Of a stretch of DNA of 57,432 nucleotides, positions 7,832-16,954 are shown in pieces. The DNA comes from Arenibaculum pallidiluteum (GTDB lineage: Bacteria; Pseudomonadota; Alphaproteobacteria; Azospirillales; Azospirillaceae), in assembly GCF_017355985.1 (NCBI RefSeq), contig NZ_JAFIQU010000028.1, positions 1-57,432 on the forward strand, written 5' to 3'. Position 1 is the first letter of the stretch; every line of letters begins with the position of its first letter. The translations under genes and the position numbers were made by a program. The notes beneath the pieces were generated by a model, which saw only the letters and a list, made by a program, of their open reading frames with translations, was not told where the DNA came from and searched no databases.

Positions 7832-8744
7832 CGTTCCGGGATCTGCCGCCGGCAGGCCCAACGGCAAGCGCCACCCCAGCGCCGGCGCAGGCGACGGAGA
7901 CCAGCTCGACCAGACCCAGCGCCTCCCCCAGCAGGACCAGGCCGCCCAGCGCGGCGAGCGCAGGGGCAAGCGCGCTGAAGGCGGAGGCCCGAACGGCGCC
8001 GAGCCGCCGCACGGAGATGCCGTAGGCGACGATCGCCGCCAATCCCGACAGGATCCCCTGGGCCGACGCCTGGAGCGCGAGCTCCGCCGGGGGCACCGAG
8101 GACAGGGCGGTTCCGAGGACGAGCGCCGGCACCGCAAGGATTGCCGCGGACCAGGCAGCCACCAGCGCAGCCGCCTGCAGAGCCGACAGGCCGCTGCGCC
8201 GGAACGCATGCGTATACACCGCCCAGAGCGCCGAGGCCGTGAGAAGCAGGAGATGCCCCTGCCAGGCCCCGCCGGACCCCATGAGGTCGGCCCCGACCAC
8301 GACGGCCACCGCCGCGGCGATCAGCGCATATCCAAACGACCGCGCCCCCGCGAGCCGCTCGCGCAGGAGCACCAGCGAGATCAGCGCCGCCCAGAGCGGC
8401 ATGGTGCCCGGCAGCAGCGCCCCGACATGGGCTGCGGGGGCGAAGCGCATGCCGGCCGAGGCGATCAGGAAAAAGGGCGCGCCCGACCCCACGACCATCA
8501 GCGCCAGCATGGCCAGGGGCACGCCGCGGGGCAGCAGCCCGGTCCTGAGCCAGACCGGGACGAGCACAAGCGCCGGCACGCCATAGCGCAGAAGTCCGAC
8601 ATCGACGAGCCCCAGGCTCGACACCGCGGCATGGCGCGTCGCAACGATCCACCCCGCCCAAATCGAGACGGTGACCAGCGCCGCCACAATGCCCCCGAGC
8701 CTGCCCCGCGGAACCGGCGCAGCATCCTTGACCGCATGAGCCAT
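7767..8744 (-). CDS. EamA/DMT-family permease, partner of the divergent Lrp regulator
   Basis: 325 residues from the ATG at 8744, which has GGGAGG at 5-nt spacing. Ten predicted membrane helices in two EamA repeats, with SIWAGWIVATRHAAVSSLG in the first. Its start is 142 bp from the divergent Lrp/AsnC gene. Such regulator-exporter pairs usually control amino-acid efflux, so amino-acid export is the best guess. The 3' end overlaps 65 bp of the convergent EamA gene. Confidence 0.88.
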   Translation of the reverse strand: MAHAVKDAAPVPRGRLGGIVAALVTVSIWAGWIVATRHAAVSSLGLVDVGLLRYGVPALVLVPVWLRTGLLPRGVPLAMLALMVVGSGAPFFLIASAGMRFAPAAHVGALLPGTMPLWAALISLVLLRERLAGARSFGYALIAAAVAVVVGADLMGSGGAWQGHLLLLTASALWAVYTHAFRRSGLSALQAAALVAAWSAAILAVPALVLGTALSSVPPAELALQASAQGILSGLAAIVAYGISVRRLGAVRASAFSALAPALAALGGLVLLGEALGLVELVSVACAGAGVALAVGPAGGRSRNVTIRPAPDRMPAGSASGGTGC

Positions 8745-8886
8745 CGTGACCTCCCTGCCGCGGGGAACGACATCCCCGCAGCCCCAGGATTCCGCAGCCA
8801 GACCCGGCATGTCCTTGCCATCTTTTCTATCCCTGACGATGCTCACCGCAATATCTACGCAACATCCTGGGTAAAGGAGGCAGAGC

Positions 8887-9360
8887 ATGCCAAACCACGT
8901 GCTCGACAACACGGACCTGAAAATCCTGCGAGCCCTACAGGAGGACGGGCGGCTCGCGAATGTCGACCTCGCCGAGCGGGTGAACCTGTCGCCGTCACCC
9001 TGCCTGCGTCGGACGAAGCGCCTCGAGGAGGAAGGGGTGATCCGCGGTTACCGCGCCGACATCGACCGGACAAGCGTCGGTTTGGGATTGACGGTCTTCG
9101 TGGAGATCAAGGTCGCGCGGCATTCGCGTCGCAATGCCGATGCCCTGACGGCGGCCTTACGCCACATGCCGGAGGTGGTCTCGTGCTTCATGGTCTCGGG
9201 AGGCGCCGACTTCCTGGCCGAAGTGGTGGTCCCCGACCTCGCGTCCTACGAGCGTCTGCTGACCGAGCGCCTGCTGACCCTGCCCATGGTGGCGGACATC
9301 CGATCGAACTTCGCGTTGCGGACCATCAAGATCGCGGGCCCGCTCGCCCTGCCGGCCTGA
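8887..9360 (+). CDS. Lrp/AsnC family transcriptional regulator
   Basis: 157 residues; start at 8887 is set by a near-perfect AAAGGAGG at 6-nt spacing. N-terminal AsnC helix-turn-helix: LDNTDLKILRALQEDGRLAN, then VDLAERVNLSPSPCLRRTKRLEEEGVIRGY. C-terminal RAM effector domain with VFVEIKVARHSRR and CFMVSGGADFLAEVVVPDL. RAM domains bind amino acids and form octamers or hexadecamers. It is divergent from the EamA exporter at 7767-8744, the natural target; autoregulation from the shared 142-bp region is likely. Confidence 0.93.
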   Translation: MPNHVLDNTDLKILRALQEDGRLANVDLAERVNLSPSPCLRRTKRLEEEGVIRGYRADIDRTSVGLGLTVFVEIKVARHSRRNADALTAALRHMPEVVSCFMVSGGADFLAEVVVPDLASYERLLTERLLTLPMVADIRSNFALRTIKIAGPLALPA

Positions 9361-9391
9361 GCAGGCCCGGCGCCGCGGTCCAGCGCCGGCG

Positions 9392-9841
9392 TCAGAGCCG
9401 GCGGTAACGGGTGGTGATGCGCTGGTCCTTGCGCGGGCCGGCGACCTGCCATTCGACCCACCATTCATCGGCGTCCGCGGCGCCGTAGACGCCGCGGTAC
9501 TGGTCGTCGCCGCAGACATGGCTGACGGCGGCACGGCCGCGCGACAGGTCGAGCTCGTGGAAGAACTGGCCGTCGTGGCGGCTGATCGAGGCGTGGGACG
9601 GCGCGTCGAAGTCGTAGAAATAGCTCTGCTCGGCGGTGCCCTCATAAGCGCCGAAGCGCAGGATCCCGCTTTCGCTGTAGAGCAGCCGGTCCCGGCCGGA
9701 CGGCGCGAACAGCGCCGTGCCCGCCATGCTGCCGCCCTGCCCGATCCGACCGTCGACCAGCATGCGCTCGAGCCTCCAGACGCCCTGGAGATAGCTGCGC
9801 AGATCGGGCACCGGCCAGAGTCTCGCGTTCCCGTCCGCCAC
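9392..9841 (-). CDS. DUF6314 family protein
   Basis: 149 residues. The order of motifs matches the DUF6314 family as I remember it: a WRLERML strand near the start, SGILRFGAYEGTAEQSYFYD in the middle, FFHELDLSRG, then SHVCGDDQYRGVYG and a C-terminal WEVxGPRKDQR-like segment (here WQVAGPRKDQRITTRYRR). The fold is probably a lipocalin-like beta barrel; no biochemical role is known to me. It is divergent from the sirtuin gene across 56 bp. Confidence 0.75.
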   Translation of the reverse strand: MADGNARLWPVPDLRSYLQGVWRLERMLVDGRIGQGGSMAGTALFAPSGRDRLLYSESGILRFGAYEGTAEQSYFYDFDAPSHASISRHDGQFFHELDLSRGRAAVSHVCGDDQYRGVYGAADADEWWVEWQVAGPRKDQRITTRYRRL

Positions 9842-9897
9842 GTCAGCCCCTAAGATGGTCCCGAGCCCGCATCAGAACACGGCGCCCGTTAAGATTT

Positions 9898-10626
9898 ATG
9901 AAGGCCATAGACATAGAACCGGACGAACGGATCGTCATCCTGACCGGTGCCGGTATTTCCAAGGAGTCCGGCCTGGACACCTTCCGGTGCGCGGGCGGCC
10001 TCTGGTCAAAGGTCCGCATCGAGGACGTGGCAACGCCCGAGGCTTACGCCAGGGATCCCGCCCGTGTCCTCGGTTTCTACGACGCGCGCCGGCGCGGGCT
10101 GCTGGAGCAGGGCGTGGAGCCCAACGCCGCACACCGCGCCCTGGTCGAGCTCGAGCGCCGCTGGCCGGCCGAGGTGCTCGTCGTCACCCAGAACATCGAC
10201 GACCTGCACGACCGCGCGGGCCAGGGCAACCTGATCCACATGCATGGCGAGCTGCTGAAGGCGCGCTGCACCAGCTGCGGCGCCGTGAGCCCCTGGCTGA
10301 CCGACATGCCGCGCGAGGCGGCCTGCCCGGCCTGCGCGGCGCGCGGCACCCTGCGCCCCCATGTGGTGTGGTTCGGCGAGATGCCCCTGGAGATGGACCG
10401 GATCTACGCGGCGCTGGCGGGCTGCGGCCTGTTCGTGTCCATCGGCACCTCGGGCCAGGTCTATCCGGCCGCGGGCTTCGTGCGCGAGGCGCGCTCCGCC
10501 GGCGCACGCACGCTCGAGCTGAACCTGGACCCGTCGGACGGGGCGCCCCTGTTCGAGGACGCGGTGTACGGACCGGCCACCGAGACGGTGCCCGCCTTCG
10601 TCGCGGGGCTGCTGGGGCGGGGCTGA
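9898..10626 (+). CDS. cobB: NAD-dependent protein deacylase, SIR2 family
   Basis: 242 residues. Sirtuin motifs: NAD-binding GAGIS near residue 18, TQNIDDLHDRAG with the catalytic HMHG nearby, two CxxC zinc knuckles (CTSCG and CPAC) and SIGTSGQVYPAAGF. This is the class III bacterial CobB-type deacylase that removes acetyl or succinyl groups from lysines using NAD+. The ATG at 9898 has only a weak ribosome-binding site (TTAAGATTT), but no better start keeps the GAGIS region. Convergent with the MOSC gene, with a terminator hairpin between. Confidence 0.92.
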   Translation: MKAIDIEPDERIVILTGAGISKESGLDTFRCAGGLWSKVRIEDVATPEAYARDPARVLGFYDARRRGLLEQGVEPNAAHRALVELERRWPAEVLVVTQNIDDLHDRAGQGNLIHMHGELLKARCTSCGAVSPWLTDMPREAACPACAARGTLRPHVVWFGEMPLEMDRIYAALAGCGLFVSIGTSGQVYPAAGFVREARSAGARTLELNLDPSDGAPLFEDAVYGPATETVPAFVAGLLGRG

Positions 10627-10635
10627 CGGGCGGTC

Positions 10636-10678
10636 ATACGCAAAGCGCTTGGTGGCTTCCATCAAGCGCCTTGCGTAT
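10636..10678. terminator. Bidirectional hairpin between sirtuin and MOSC genes
   Basis: 16-nt arms 10636-10651 and 10663-10678 pair with one mismatch around an 11-nt loop. It sits 10 bp after the sirtuin stop, and its right arm reaches the MOSC stop codon. Position between convergent genes supports a shared terminator. Confidence 0.7.
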
Positions 10679-11232
10679 CAGACGACCTCCAGCGGGCGGT
10701 GCGGTCCGGCGGGCGGCTCGGTGCGTATGGGATCACCGGGCCAGACGTCGCCGCCGGCCAGCACGATGCCCATGATGCCGGCCTTGCGGACCAGGCCGCC
10801 CCGCGCATCCCGCCCCAGGCAGGCCCTCATCAGCCCCGGCAGGAAGCGGTCCATCTGGATGCAGGGATTCCGCAGCCCGGTGACCTGCACCACGGCCGAG
10901 GCGCCGAGATGGAGCAGCGTGCCGGCCGAAAGCCCCAGCAGGTCGAGGCCGCGGGTCGTGACGTTCTCCCCCATCTGCCCGGCGGAGACCGGGAAGCCGG
11001 CGGCGCAGAGCGCGTCGAGCAGCTCGGCATGGATCAGGTGCACCTGGCGCTGGTTCGGCTGCGCCGGATCGCGGGTGACGCGCGAGCGGTGCTTCACCGT
11101 CCGTCCGCCATGGGCATCGCCCGCAACGCCATGCCCGGCGATCAGCCGGATCTGAAGCAGGTTCTGCTTGCTGAAGGCGTGCCCTGCGGCGGCGCTGACG
11201 GCCGTGACGACGCTGGCGGGGGTGGCGATCAT
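10678..11232 (-). CDS. MOSC domain-containing protein
   Basis: 184 residues, about the size of a standalone MOSC domain (molybdenum cofactor sulfurase C-terminal). Typical features are IAGHGVAGDAHGG near the N-terminus, QVHLIHAELLDAL, GQMGENVTTRGLDLLGL and the conserved cysteine in GLRNPCIQMDRF, followed by RKAGIMGIVLAGG. MOSC proteins bind Mo cofactor or carry sulfur to metalloenzymes. The ATG at 11232 has GGAGGG about 12 nt upstream. It lies 22 bp downstream of a LysR gene on the same strand. A molybdenum hydroxylase is encoded 38 kb away; no direct link is visible. Confidence 0.88.
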   Translation of the reverse strand: MIATPASVVTAVSAAAGHAFSKQNLLQIRLIAGHGVAGDAHGGRTVKHRSRVTRDPAQPNQRQVHLIHAELLDALCAAGFPVSAGQMGENVTTRGLDLLGLSAGTLLHLGASAVVQVTGLRNPCIQMDRFLPGLMRACLGRDARGGLVRKAGIMGIVLAGGDVWPGDPIRTEPPAGPHRPLEVV

Positions 11233-11254
11233 GATGCCTGCGATCCCTCCATGG

Positions 11255-12280
11255 TCAGACCGCCTCCGGCTGCGGCCGGCGGCTCAGGCACGCCTCCGCG
11301 ACGCTGCGCTCGGCCGCGCGGACCTCCTCCACGAAGCGCTCCTCGATCCCGGACAGCGGGCGGCGCGCGTTCACGACCAGGTTCATGTCATAGGACAGCG
11401 CCGGGGTCAGCGGCCGGACCGCCACCTGGGCCGGGTTGGCCGAGGCGGCGGTGTACGGGTCCACGATGGCGCCGCCACCTCCATGCGCGACCAGCGACAT
11501 GGCGATCCGGTTCGTCTTCACCTCGATGCTCGGCTGCAGGTCGATGCCGGCCTCCAGGGCGGCGGCGCGGATCACGGCCCCGATCGGGTCGTCGGTGTAG
11601 AGGCCGACATAGGACGAGCCCGCGAAGGTGCCGAGCGTCGCGGTCGATGGTAGGGCCGGCGCCTGCGCGGCCGGGAAGATGGCCACCAGCTCGCCCGCGG
11701 CCAGCTTCACCAGGTCCAGCCCGGGCGCCGGCCGCGCGTTGAAGGTGAATCCCAGGTCCGTGTCCTGAACCAGCACGGCGTCGAGCAGGTCCCCGTAGTG
11801 ATGCGTCTCGACCCGGAAGTTGACATCCGGGTACTTGGCGCGGAAGCGGCCGATCGCCAGCGGCAGGACATCGGTGGCCAACGCGGGGGCCGAAGCCACG
11901 CGGATGCGTCCGCCATGTCCGGCCCTCAGATTGCCGGCCAGGCTCCGCAGGTTCTCGATCCCCGCGAAGATCTTCTCGATCTCGCCATGGAGCACGCGGG
12001 CCTCCGGCGTGCTGTGCAGTCTGCCCCTGATGCGCTGGAACAGCTTGAGGCCGAGCTGGTCCTCGGCATGGTGAAGCACCTTCGTGACGGCCGGCTGCGA
12101 GACGTTCAGCAGCCGCGACGCCTCGCTGACCGTGCCGGTCAGCATCACGGCACGGAAGACCTCCATCTGGCGGAGCCGCAAATGGCCAGGCCTTGACGGC
12201 GCCGCCGCCCCGGCGGCCTCCGGCCGCGATCGCGCCCCGTCCGCCCGACCGGTGGCGCGGCCGTCCTTTCCCTTGGGCAT
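11255..12280 (-). CDS. LysR family transcriptional regulator
   Basis: 341 residues from the ATG at 12280 with GGGAGGG at 4-nt spacing. A basic alanine/arginine-rich extension of about 33 residues precedes the LysR helix-turn-helix: LRQMEVFRAVMLTGTVSEAS, then RLLNVSQPAVTKVLHHAEDQLGLKLFQR. Two substrate-binding lobes follow. The gene reads into the MOSC gene 22 bp later and is separated by a long gap, with a perfect palindrome, from the divergent acyltransferase. The effector is unknown; the domain resembles CysB- or opine-type regulators only in a general way. Confidence 0.9.
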   Translation of the reverse strand: MPKGKDGRATGRADGARSRPEAAGAAAPSRPGHLRLRQMEVFRAVMLTGTVSEASRLLNVSQPAVTKVLHHAEDQLGLKLFQRIRGRLHSTPEARVLHGEIEKIFAGIENLRSLAGNLRAGHGGRIRVASAPALATDVLPLAIGRFRAKYPDVNFRVETHHYGDLLDAVLVQDTDLGFTFNARPAPGLDLVKLAAGELVAIFPAAQAPALPSTATLGTFAGSSYVGLYTDDPIGAVIRAAALEAGIDLQPSIEVKTNRIAMSLVAHGGGGAIVDPYTAASANPAQVAVRPLTPALSYDMNLVVNARRPLSGIEERFVEEVRAAERSVAEACLSRRPQPEAV

Positions 12281-12923
12281 CGGTCCCTCCCCACAGCCCT
12301 GGCGGGCTTTTCTTGTGCGCCGGCATTCGGCCGGGCCGGTTCCGGACGTCCGCGCCGCGGACGTCCGGAACCGGCGGGAATTCTCGCACGGATAGGGGCG
12401 AGACGGGCGAAAAAGCGGCTCCCGCGGCGCTCCGCCGATGCGAACACGAACGGCGGCCCCGTCTCCGCCGTCCGGCCTACCGCCACCGCCGAGGCAACCT
12501 GCGGCGCCCCTTCCCTGTTGTCTGATACGAGGACCTGGAACGGGACCGCACGGCGGGGCACGAGCGTCGATCGTCCGGCCTGTTCCCTGTGTCCGACCCA
12601 GGGTTGGCTCCCCGCCGTCGTCCGATCGGCTTCCGCCCTGGCTCCGTACGCGACCGCGAGGCACGCGCATGACCGTCTGGACGCGCATCGGCATTCCGGC
12701 CGGCCCCTGGGGCCGTAAAGGATCCCGCTGGGCCCGCCTGACGCTGCCGGGCCTTCGGCGGACGAATCCGCGCACGCTGCTTGCGGTGCGTGGCCAGCGC
12801 CGCGTTCCTTCCCCGCCCTGACGGGCGACGGCTTCCGCCGTCCCCAGGACCGCGCCTCCCGCAGGGGGCATCCGAACGGCCGCGCCACGGGCGCGCGCCG
12901 CCCGCAGGGCTTCGAGGACCACA
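12281..12923. other. Long intergenic region between LysR and acyltransferase genes
   Basis: 643 bp of very GC-rich DNA between divergent genes. Several open frames cross it, but none has a plausible start site or protein-like composition; their products are proline- and arginine-rich, as expected from non-coding GC-rich DNA. The one clear structure is a palindrome at 12335-12375. The rest shows nothing I can assign. Confidence 0.5.
12335..12375. repeat. Perfect 41-bp palindrome upstream of the LysR gene
   Basis: 20-nt arms 12335-12354 and 12356-12375 are exact reverse complements with a single central base at 12355. It lies 55-95 bp upstream of the LysR start codon. It is too long and too symmetric for a usual LysR T-N11-A box. 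It could be a transcript-end hairpin, an operator, or a cruciform-forming element. Confidence 0.7.
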
Positions 12924-14018
12924 ATGAGGATCACTCCGGAAACGAAACCGGAAAAGCGGCGTATCGACTGGATGGACGCGCTGAGAGGCATCGCGATCAT
13001 GCTCGTCGTGTTCGAGCATTCGACGCGGTTCGTTCATATCGAACTCGAGCAGGCGTTCATTGCCGTCATTGATCCGCTCAGCGACACGCTGAACCCGGTC
13101 CGGATGCCGGCCATGGCCTTCCTGTCCGGCCTTCTGCTCGCCCCGTCCCTGGCCAAGGGTCCGGGTGCCTATGTCTGGGGCAAGGTCCGCAACGTGCTTT
13201 GGCCGTTCCTGGTCTGGTCGTTCCTCTACATCACGGCCTGGATCGCAGCGATGCCCATCACTGGGACGCCGCATTCCTATGTCGAGATGGCCGCCGTGCT
13301 CTGGGACCCGCCGGGCCATCTCTGGTACCTGCGGGATCTCTTCGTCTTCTATCTGCTGGGGCTCGCGATCCACGCCCTGCCCGCCGCCCGCAGGCCGGCG
13401 GGGCGCACGGCGCTGATGCTGGGCTTCGCCGCCGCCTCGGTCCTGGCCTGCGCGCTGGCGCAGGCCGCGGGGCTCGAATCGGTGCAGCGCCTCTTCTTCC
13501 TTGCGGCATTCTTCCTGCTGGGCGGCTGGTTCTCGGCAGCGCCGGTCCGGCTGGACACCATGCTCCGCACCCCCTCGGCCGGGGTCGCGGTGGTGGTTCT
13601 GGCCGCGCTGCTGGTGCCGGTCGCGGCCTATTACGGGAACATCCGCTACGACTGGCGCGGGGTGCCGCTGACCCTGGCCGGCATCGGGGCCCTGATGCTG
13701 GTGGCGCGCGTCCTGTGCCGCACGCCCGCCTCGGCGCCGCTGCGCTACATGGGGCGGAACTCGCTGACGATCTACGTCTTCCACTGGATCGTGGTCTCGT
13801 CCGCCACGATCCTGGTCGTCAGGCTGGTCCCCGGCATCACGGCGGCCGCTCTGACCGTCCTGATCTTCGGCCTCGGGATGGGGGCATCCATCGCCATGGT
13901 GGAGCTGGTCCGCCGCATCCCCGCGCTGGACGCGCTCTTCTCCTTTCCTCGAATGCATCGCCGCCGGGCGGCCGGTGACAGCCAGCCGGCCCCCGCCGCG
14001 GCGACAGGAAAGCGCTGA
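12924..14018 (+). CDS. Acyltransferase 3 family membrane protein
   Basis: 364 residues with about ten membrane helices. N-terminal RIDWMDALRGIAIMLVVFEH carries the conserved arginine and histidine of the acyltransferase-3 family, RMPAMAFLSGLLLAPSL matches the following helix, and YMGRNSLTIYVFHW is the usual late motif. These enzymes O-acylate sugars in exopolysaccharide, LPS or membrane glucans using cytoplasmic acyl-CoA. GAGGA lies 5 nt before the start. The C-terminus ends in an alanine/proline-rich tail of about 20 residues. Substrate unknown. It is monocistronic, with long gaps on both sides. Confidence 0.88.
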   Translation: MRITPETKPEKRRIDWMDALRGIAIMLVVFEHSTRFVHIELEQAFIAVIDPLSDTLNPVRMPAMAFLSGLLLAPSLAKGPGAYVWGKVRNVLWPFLVWSFLYITAWIAAMPITGTPHSYVEMAAVLWDPPGHLWYLRDLFVFYLLGLAIHALPAARRPAGRTALMLGFAAASVLACALAQAAGLESVQRLFFLAAFFLLGGWFSAAPVRLDTMLRTPSAGVAVVVLAALLVPVAAYYGNIRYDWRGVPLTLAGIGALMLVARVLCRTPASAPLRYMGRNSLTIYVFHWIVVSSATILVVRLVPGITAAALTVLIFGLGMGASIAMVELVRRIPALDALFSFPRMHRRRAAGDSQPAPAAATGKR

Positions 14019-14328
14019 GCCTTCGCGCCGGCCCGCCGCCCGCAGTTGCGGGGACGGCTGCGGCCGGCGCACGCCCTGCGGTGCTTTGGCAAAGACATGA
14101 TCTTTACTTAGCGCTCCCATAAGCCGACGAGCCTATTGCTTCCGAGACGGGGATTGCACAGCGACCCCAATGTAAGATCCATGTAATTGGACAAAAAATG
14201 AACCCCGGCTGCACCTGGCGCCGCACGGAGGGCAATCCGCATGCGGCATGCGACGGAAGGCGGCTTGCCGCGCCTTCGTGACGGATCTGCGCGAGTCCTG
14301 CGAAAGCCACCGGAACGGGGAGGATCAC
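14019..14328. other. Intergenic region upstream of aqpZ
   Basis: 310 bp between two plus-strand genes. About 14095-14210 is AT-rich for this genome, with runs such as GATCTTTACTTAG and GGACAAAAAATGAA, and is the likely promoter region of aqpZ. No open frame with a credible start is present. Confidence 0.4.
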
Positions 14329-15069
14329 ATGACGATGGTCAGGCGGACGTCGGCCGAGTTCCTGGGAACGTTCTGGCTGGTCTTCGGCGGCTGCGGCAGC
14401 GCCGTCTTCGCGGCAGCCTTTCCGCAAGGCGGGATCGGGCTGCTGGGCGTGTCCCTGGCCTTCGGCCTGACCGTGTTGACCATGGCCTATTCGATCGGAC
14501 ACATCTCGGGCTGCCATTTGAACCCGGCAGTGACGCTGGGCCTGTGGGCGGGTGGACGCTTCCCTGCCAGGGACATCCTGCCCTACGCCCTGGCCCAGGT
14601 CGTCGGCGCCCTCGCCGCCGCCATCTGCCTCTACGCCATCGCCACCGGCAAGTTCGACTACAGCCTGGCGACGAACGGCCTCGCGGCCAACGGCTACGGC
14701 GTGAACTCGCCGGGCCAGTACGCGATGGTGTCGGGCCTCGTCGCGGAGGCCGTGCTGACGTTCTTCTTCGTCCTCGTCATCCTCGGCTCGACCGACCGCC
14801 GCGCGCCCGCGGGCTTCGCGCCCATCGCCATCGGCCTAGCCCTCACCCTCATCCACTTGATCAGCATCCCCATCACCAACACCTCCGTGAACCCCGCGCG
14901 CAGCACCGGCCCCGCCCTGGTGGTCGGCGGATGGGCGCTGCAGCAGCTCTGGCTGTTCTGGGTCGCGCCGCTGCTCGGGGGCGTCGCCGGGGGACTCGCC
15001 TACAAGGTGCTGGCCGAGGAGGCGCCGCCGAGGCCTGCAATCACGGGCGAGGCGAAGCCATCGACCTGA
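14329..15069 (+). CDS. aqpZ: Aquaporin Z
   Basis: 246 residues from the ATG at 14329 (GGGGAGGATC upstream; a second ATG two codons later is possible). Six helices and both NPA half-helix motifs: [14 protein letters not shown] and [37 protein letters not shown] carries the selectivity-filter histidine of water-selective AqpZ, and the N-terminus [18 protein letters not shown] is diagnostic. It equilibrates water across the inner membrane and fits the osmoadaptation theme of the NAGGN genes elsewhere in the window. Confidence 0.95.
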   Translation: MTMVRRTSAEFLGTFWLVFGGCGSAVFAAAFPQGGIGLLGVSLAFGLTVLTMAYSIGHISGCHLNPAVTLGLWAGGRFPARDILPYALAQVVGALAAAICLYAIATGKFDYSLATNGLAANGYGVNSPGQYAMVSGLVAEAVLTFFFVLVILGSTDRRAPAGFAPIAIGLALTLIHLISIPITNTSVNPARSTGPALVVGGWALQQLWLFWVAPLLGGVAGGLAYKVLAEEAPPRPAITGEAKPST

Positions 15070-15141
15070 CCTCCCCGGATCGTCTCGTCCGCGCAGGCGG
15101 CGGGCGGGAGGCAGCCGCGTCCCGGGCTCGCGGACCCTCCG

Positions 15142-15549
15142 TCAGCCCTCCTCGTCCACGGCGGCCTCCAGCGCCTCCATGTCCGCGTCCGAAAGGCCGA
15201 AATGGTGGCCGATCTCGTGGATCAGCACGTGGCGGACGAGATGGCCGAGGTCCTCCCCGGTCTCACACCAGTAATCCAGCAGCGGCCGACGGTAGAGGAA
15301 GATCATGTCGGGCCCGAGCGGCGGGTCCGACACGCTGCGACGGGTCAGGTCGACGCCGCGGTACAGCCCCAGGAGATCGAAGGGGCTCTCCAGCTCCATC
15401 TCCTGCTCGGTTTCGGTGTCGGGGAATTCCTCCACCCGGATCACAACGTTCTGCACTTGGCGCGCCAATTCCGAAGGGATCGTGCGCAACGCTTCGGTCG
15501 CGAGCTGTTCTATGTCGTCGAGGCTCGGCGCCGTGGTGAAGGTGGTCAT
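15142..15549 (-). CDS. Minimal zinc metallopeptidase (zincin_1 family)
   Basis: 135 residues. The C-terminal part has HVLIHEIGHHFGLSDADMEA, with the HExGHHxGxxD zinc site of the small alphaproteobacterial metallopeptidase family (PF06262). The upstream segment FDLLGLYRGVDLTRRSV and the loop containing PDMIFLYRRPLLDYW are also conserved in that family. Probably a soluble zinc-dependent peptidase; substrates are not established. The ATG at 15549 is separated by 81 bp from the divergent pterin dehydratase gene. Confidence 0.9.
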   Translation of the reverse strand: MTTFTTAPSLDDIEQLATEALRTIPSELARQVQNVVIRVEEFPDTETEQEMELESPFDLLGLYRGVDLTRRSVSDPPLGPDMIFLYRRPLLDYWCETGEDLGHLVRHVLIHEIGHHFGLSDADMEALEAAVDEEG

Positions 15550-15630
15550 GGTCGGATTCCTAGGCCGGCTTGACCGTCGCGCCGCCCGGCGCCGGGATCA
15601 TCCAGGCGACGAGACGGAGGAGACGATTCC

Positions 15631-15933
15631 ATGGCGGACAGGCTGCTGGGCGCGCACAGGCAGGCGGCGCTTGCCGAACTGCATGGCTGGGTCGAGGTGG
15701 TGGACCGCGACGCGATTCGGAAGACCTACCATTTCCCGAACTTCAACGAGGCCTGGGGTTTCCTGAGCCGCGTGGCCCTCAAGGCGGAAAGCATGGACCA
15801 CCACCCGGAATGGTTCAACGTCGCCGACCGGGTCGAGGTCGTGCTGACCACCCACGACGCCGGCGGCGTCACGGACAAGGACATCGAGCTCGCCCGCTTC
15901 ATGGACGGCATCGCCCTCGCCCACGACCGCTGA
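15631..15933 (+). CDS. phhB: 4a-hydroxytetrahydrobiopterin dehydratase
   Basis: 100 residues, the normal size. Motifs [40 protein letters not shown] and the terminal [12 protein letters not shown] match pterin-4a-carbinolamine dehydratase; the paired histidines with proline (HHP) are catalytic. It recycles the pterin cofactor of aromatic amino-acid hydroxylases, and bacterial homologues sometimes act in molybdopterin metabolism. No phenylalanine hydroxylase gene is adjacent. Confidence 0.93.
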   Translation: MADRLLGAHRQAALAELHGWVEVVDRDAIRKTYHFPNFNEAWGFLSRVALKAESMDHHPEWFNVADRVEVVLTTHDAGGVTDKDIELARFMDGIALAHDR

Positions 15934-16013
15934 ATCCCCGGCGCCCGGCGGCGCGTGCCGCCGGGGCGACCGGCCGCCCCTTCCCGCCGCGTCGCGCAAC
16001 CCGCGCCGGGCGG

Positions 16014-16775
16014 TCATCTCGGCTGCATGCGGATCGCCCCGTCCAGACGGATCACCTCGCCGTTCAGCATCGCGTTCTCGACGATGTGCCGGACCAGCAG
16101 CGCATACTCCGACGGATCCCCGAGGCGGTTCGGAAAGGGCACCGAGGCGGAGAGGCTGTCCTGCACCTCCTGTGGCATGCCCAGCAGCATCGGCGTCGCG
16201 ATCAGGCCCGGCGCGATAGTCATCACCCGCACGCCGAAGCGCGCGAACTCGCGCGCGGCGGGCAGGGCGAGGCTGACGACGCCGCCCTTCGAGGCCGCAT
16301 AGGCGGCCTGGCCGATCTGCCCCTCGAAGGCCGCGACCGAGGCCGTGTTCACGATCACGCCGCGCTCGCCGCCTTCGAGCGGATCCAGCGCCGACATGCC
16401 GAATGCGGCGAGGCGCAGCACGTTGAAGGTGCCCACCAGGTTCACGTCGATGACGCGCTTGAACGCCGCAAGGTCCAGCGGCCCATCCCGCCCGACGATG
16501 CGCCCGGCCGTCGCGACGCCGGCGCAGTTCACCGCGATGCGGGCGGCGCCGTGCTGCGCCCGCGCCTCGGCAAGGGCGGATTCGACGCTGCCGGCGTCAG
16601 AGACGTCGCAGCCGATGGCTATGCCGCCGATCTCCTGCGCCACGGTGGCGGCCGCGCCGCGGTTCACGTCCAGCAGCGCCACCCGGGCGCCGCAGCCTGC
16701 CAGCATCCGCGCCGTCGCCGCCCCCATGCCGGAGCCGCCGCCCGTCACGATCGCCGAGTGACCCTGGATCTGCAT
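16014..16775 (-). CDS. Short-chain dehydrogenase, 3-hydroxyacyl-CoA dehydrogenase type II-like
   Basis: 253 residues with GGGAGG 5 nt before the ATG at 16775. SDR landmarks: TGGGSGMG cofactor loop near residue 11, the NCAGV strand, catalytic YAASK with a preceding serine in NTASVAAFEGQIG, and PGLIATPM. The AFEGQIGQAAYAASKGGVV context and the long VPFPNRLGDPSEYALLV loop resemble the HSD17B10/3-hydroxyacyl-CoA dehydrogenase type II group, which uses NAD+ on short-chain hydroxyacyl-CoA. Likely role is fatty-acid or branched-chain degradation; the substrate is inferred. Confidence 0.88.
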   Translation of the reverse strand: MQIQGHSAIVTGGGSGMGAATARMLAGCGARVALLDVNRGAAATVAQEIGGIAIGCDVSDAGSVESALAEARAQHGAARIAVNCAGVATAGRIVGRDGPLDLAAFKRVIDVNLVGTFNVLRLAAFGMSALDPLEGGERGVIVNTASVAAFEGQIGQAAYAASKGGVVSLALPAAREFARFGVRVMTIAPGLIATPMLLGMPQEVQDSLSASVPFPNRLGDPSEYALLVRHIVENAMLNGEVIRLDGAIRMQPR

Positions 16776-16954
16776 GTTTCCTCCCTTCGGCCTTCGCCCT
16801 GTCCACGGGATGCAGGTCCCGGGACGCCCCCTGGAGCATAGACCTAAGGAACGGAATCCCCCAGGCGTGAGCCCCTGGCCGCTGCGCTGTTCTCGAAGGC
16901 GTGCCCGCCGCAGCTGACGGCGGCCGGACCGGAGGACAGCAAGGGGCGAAGGCG

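Noticed and set aside
12438..12821. 127-residue frame in the LysR-acyltransferase gap
   Set aside because: No ribosome-binding site and a proline/arginine-rich composition typical of non-coding GC-rich DNA.
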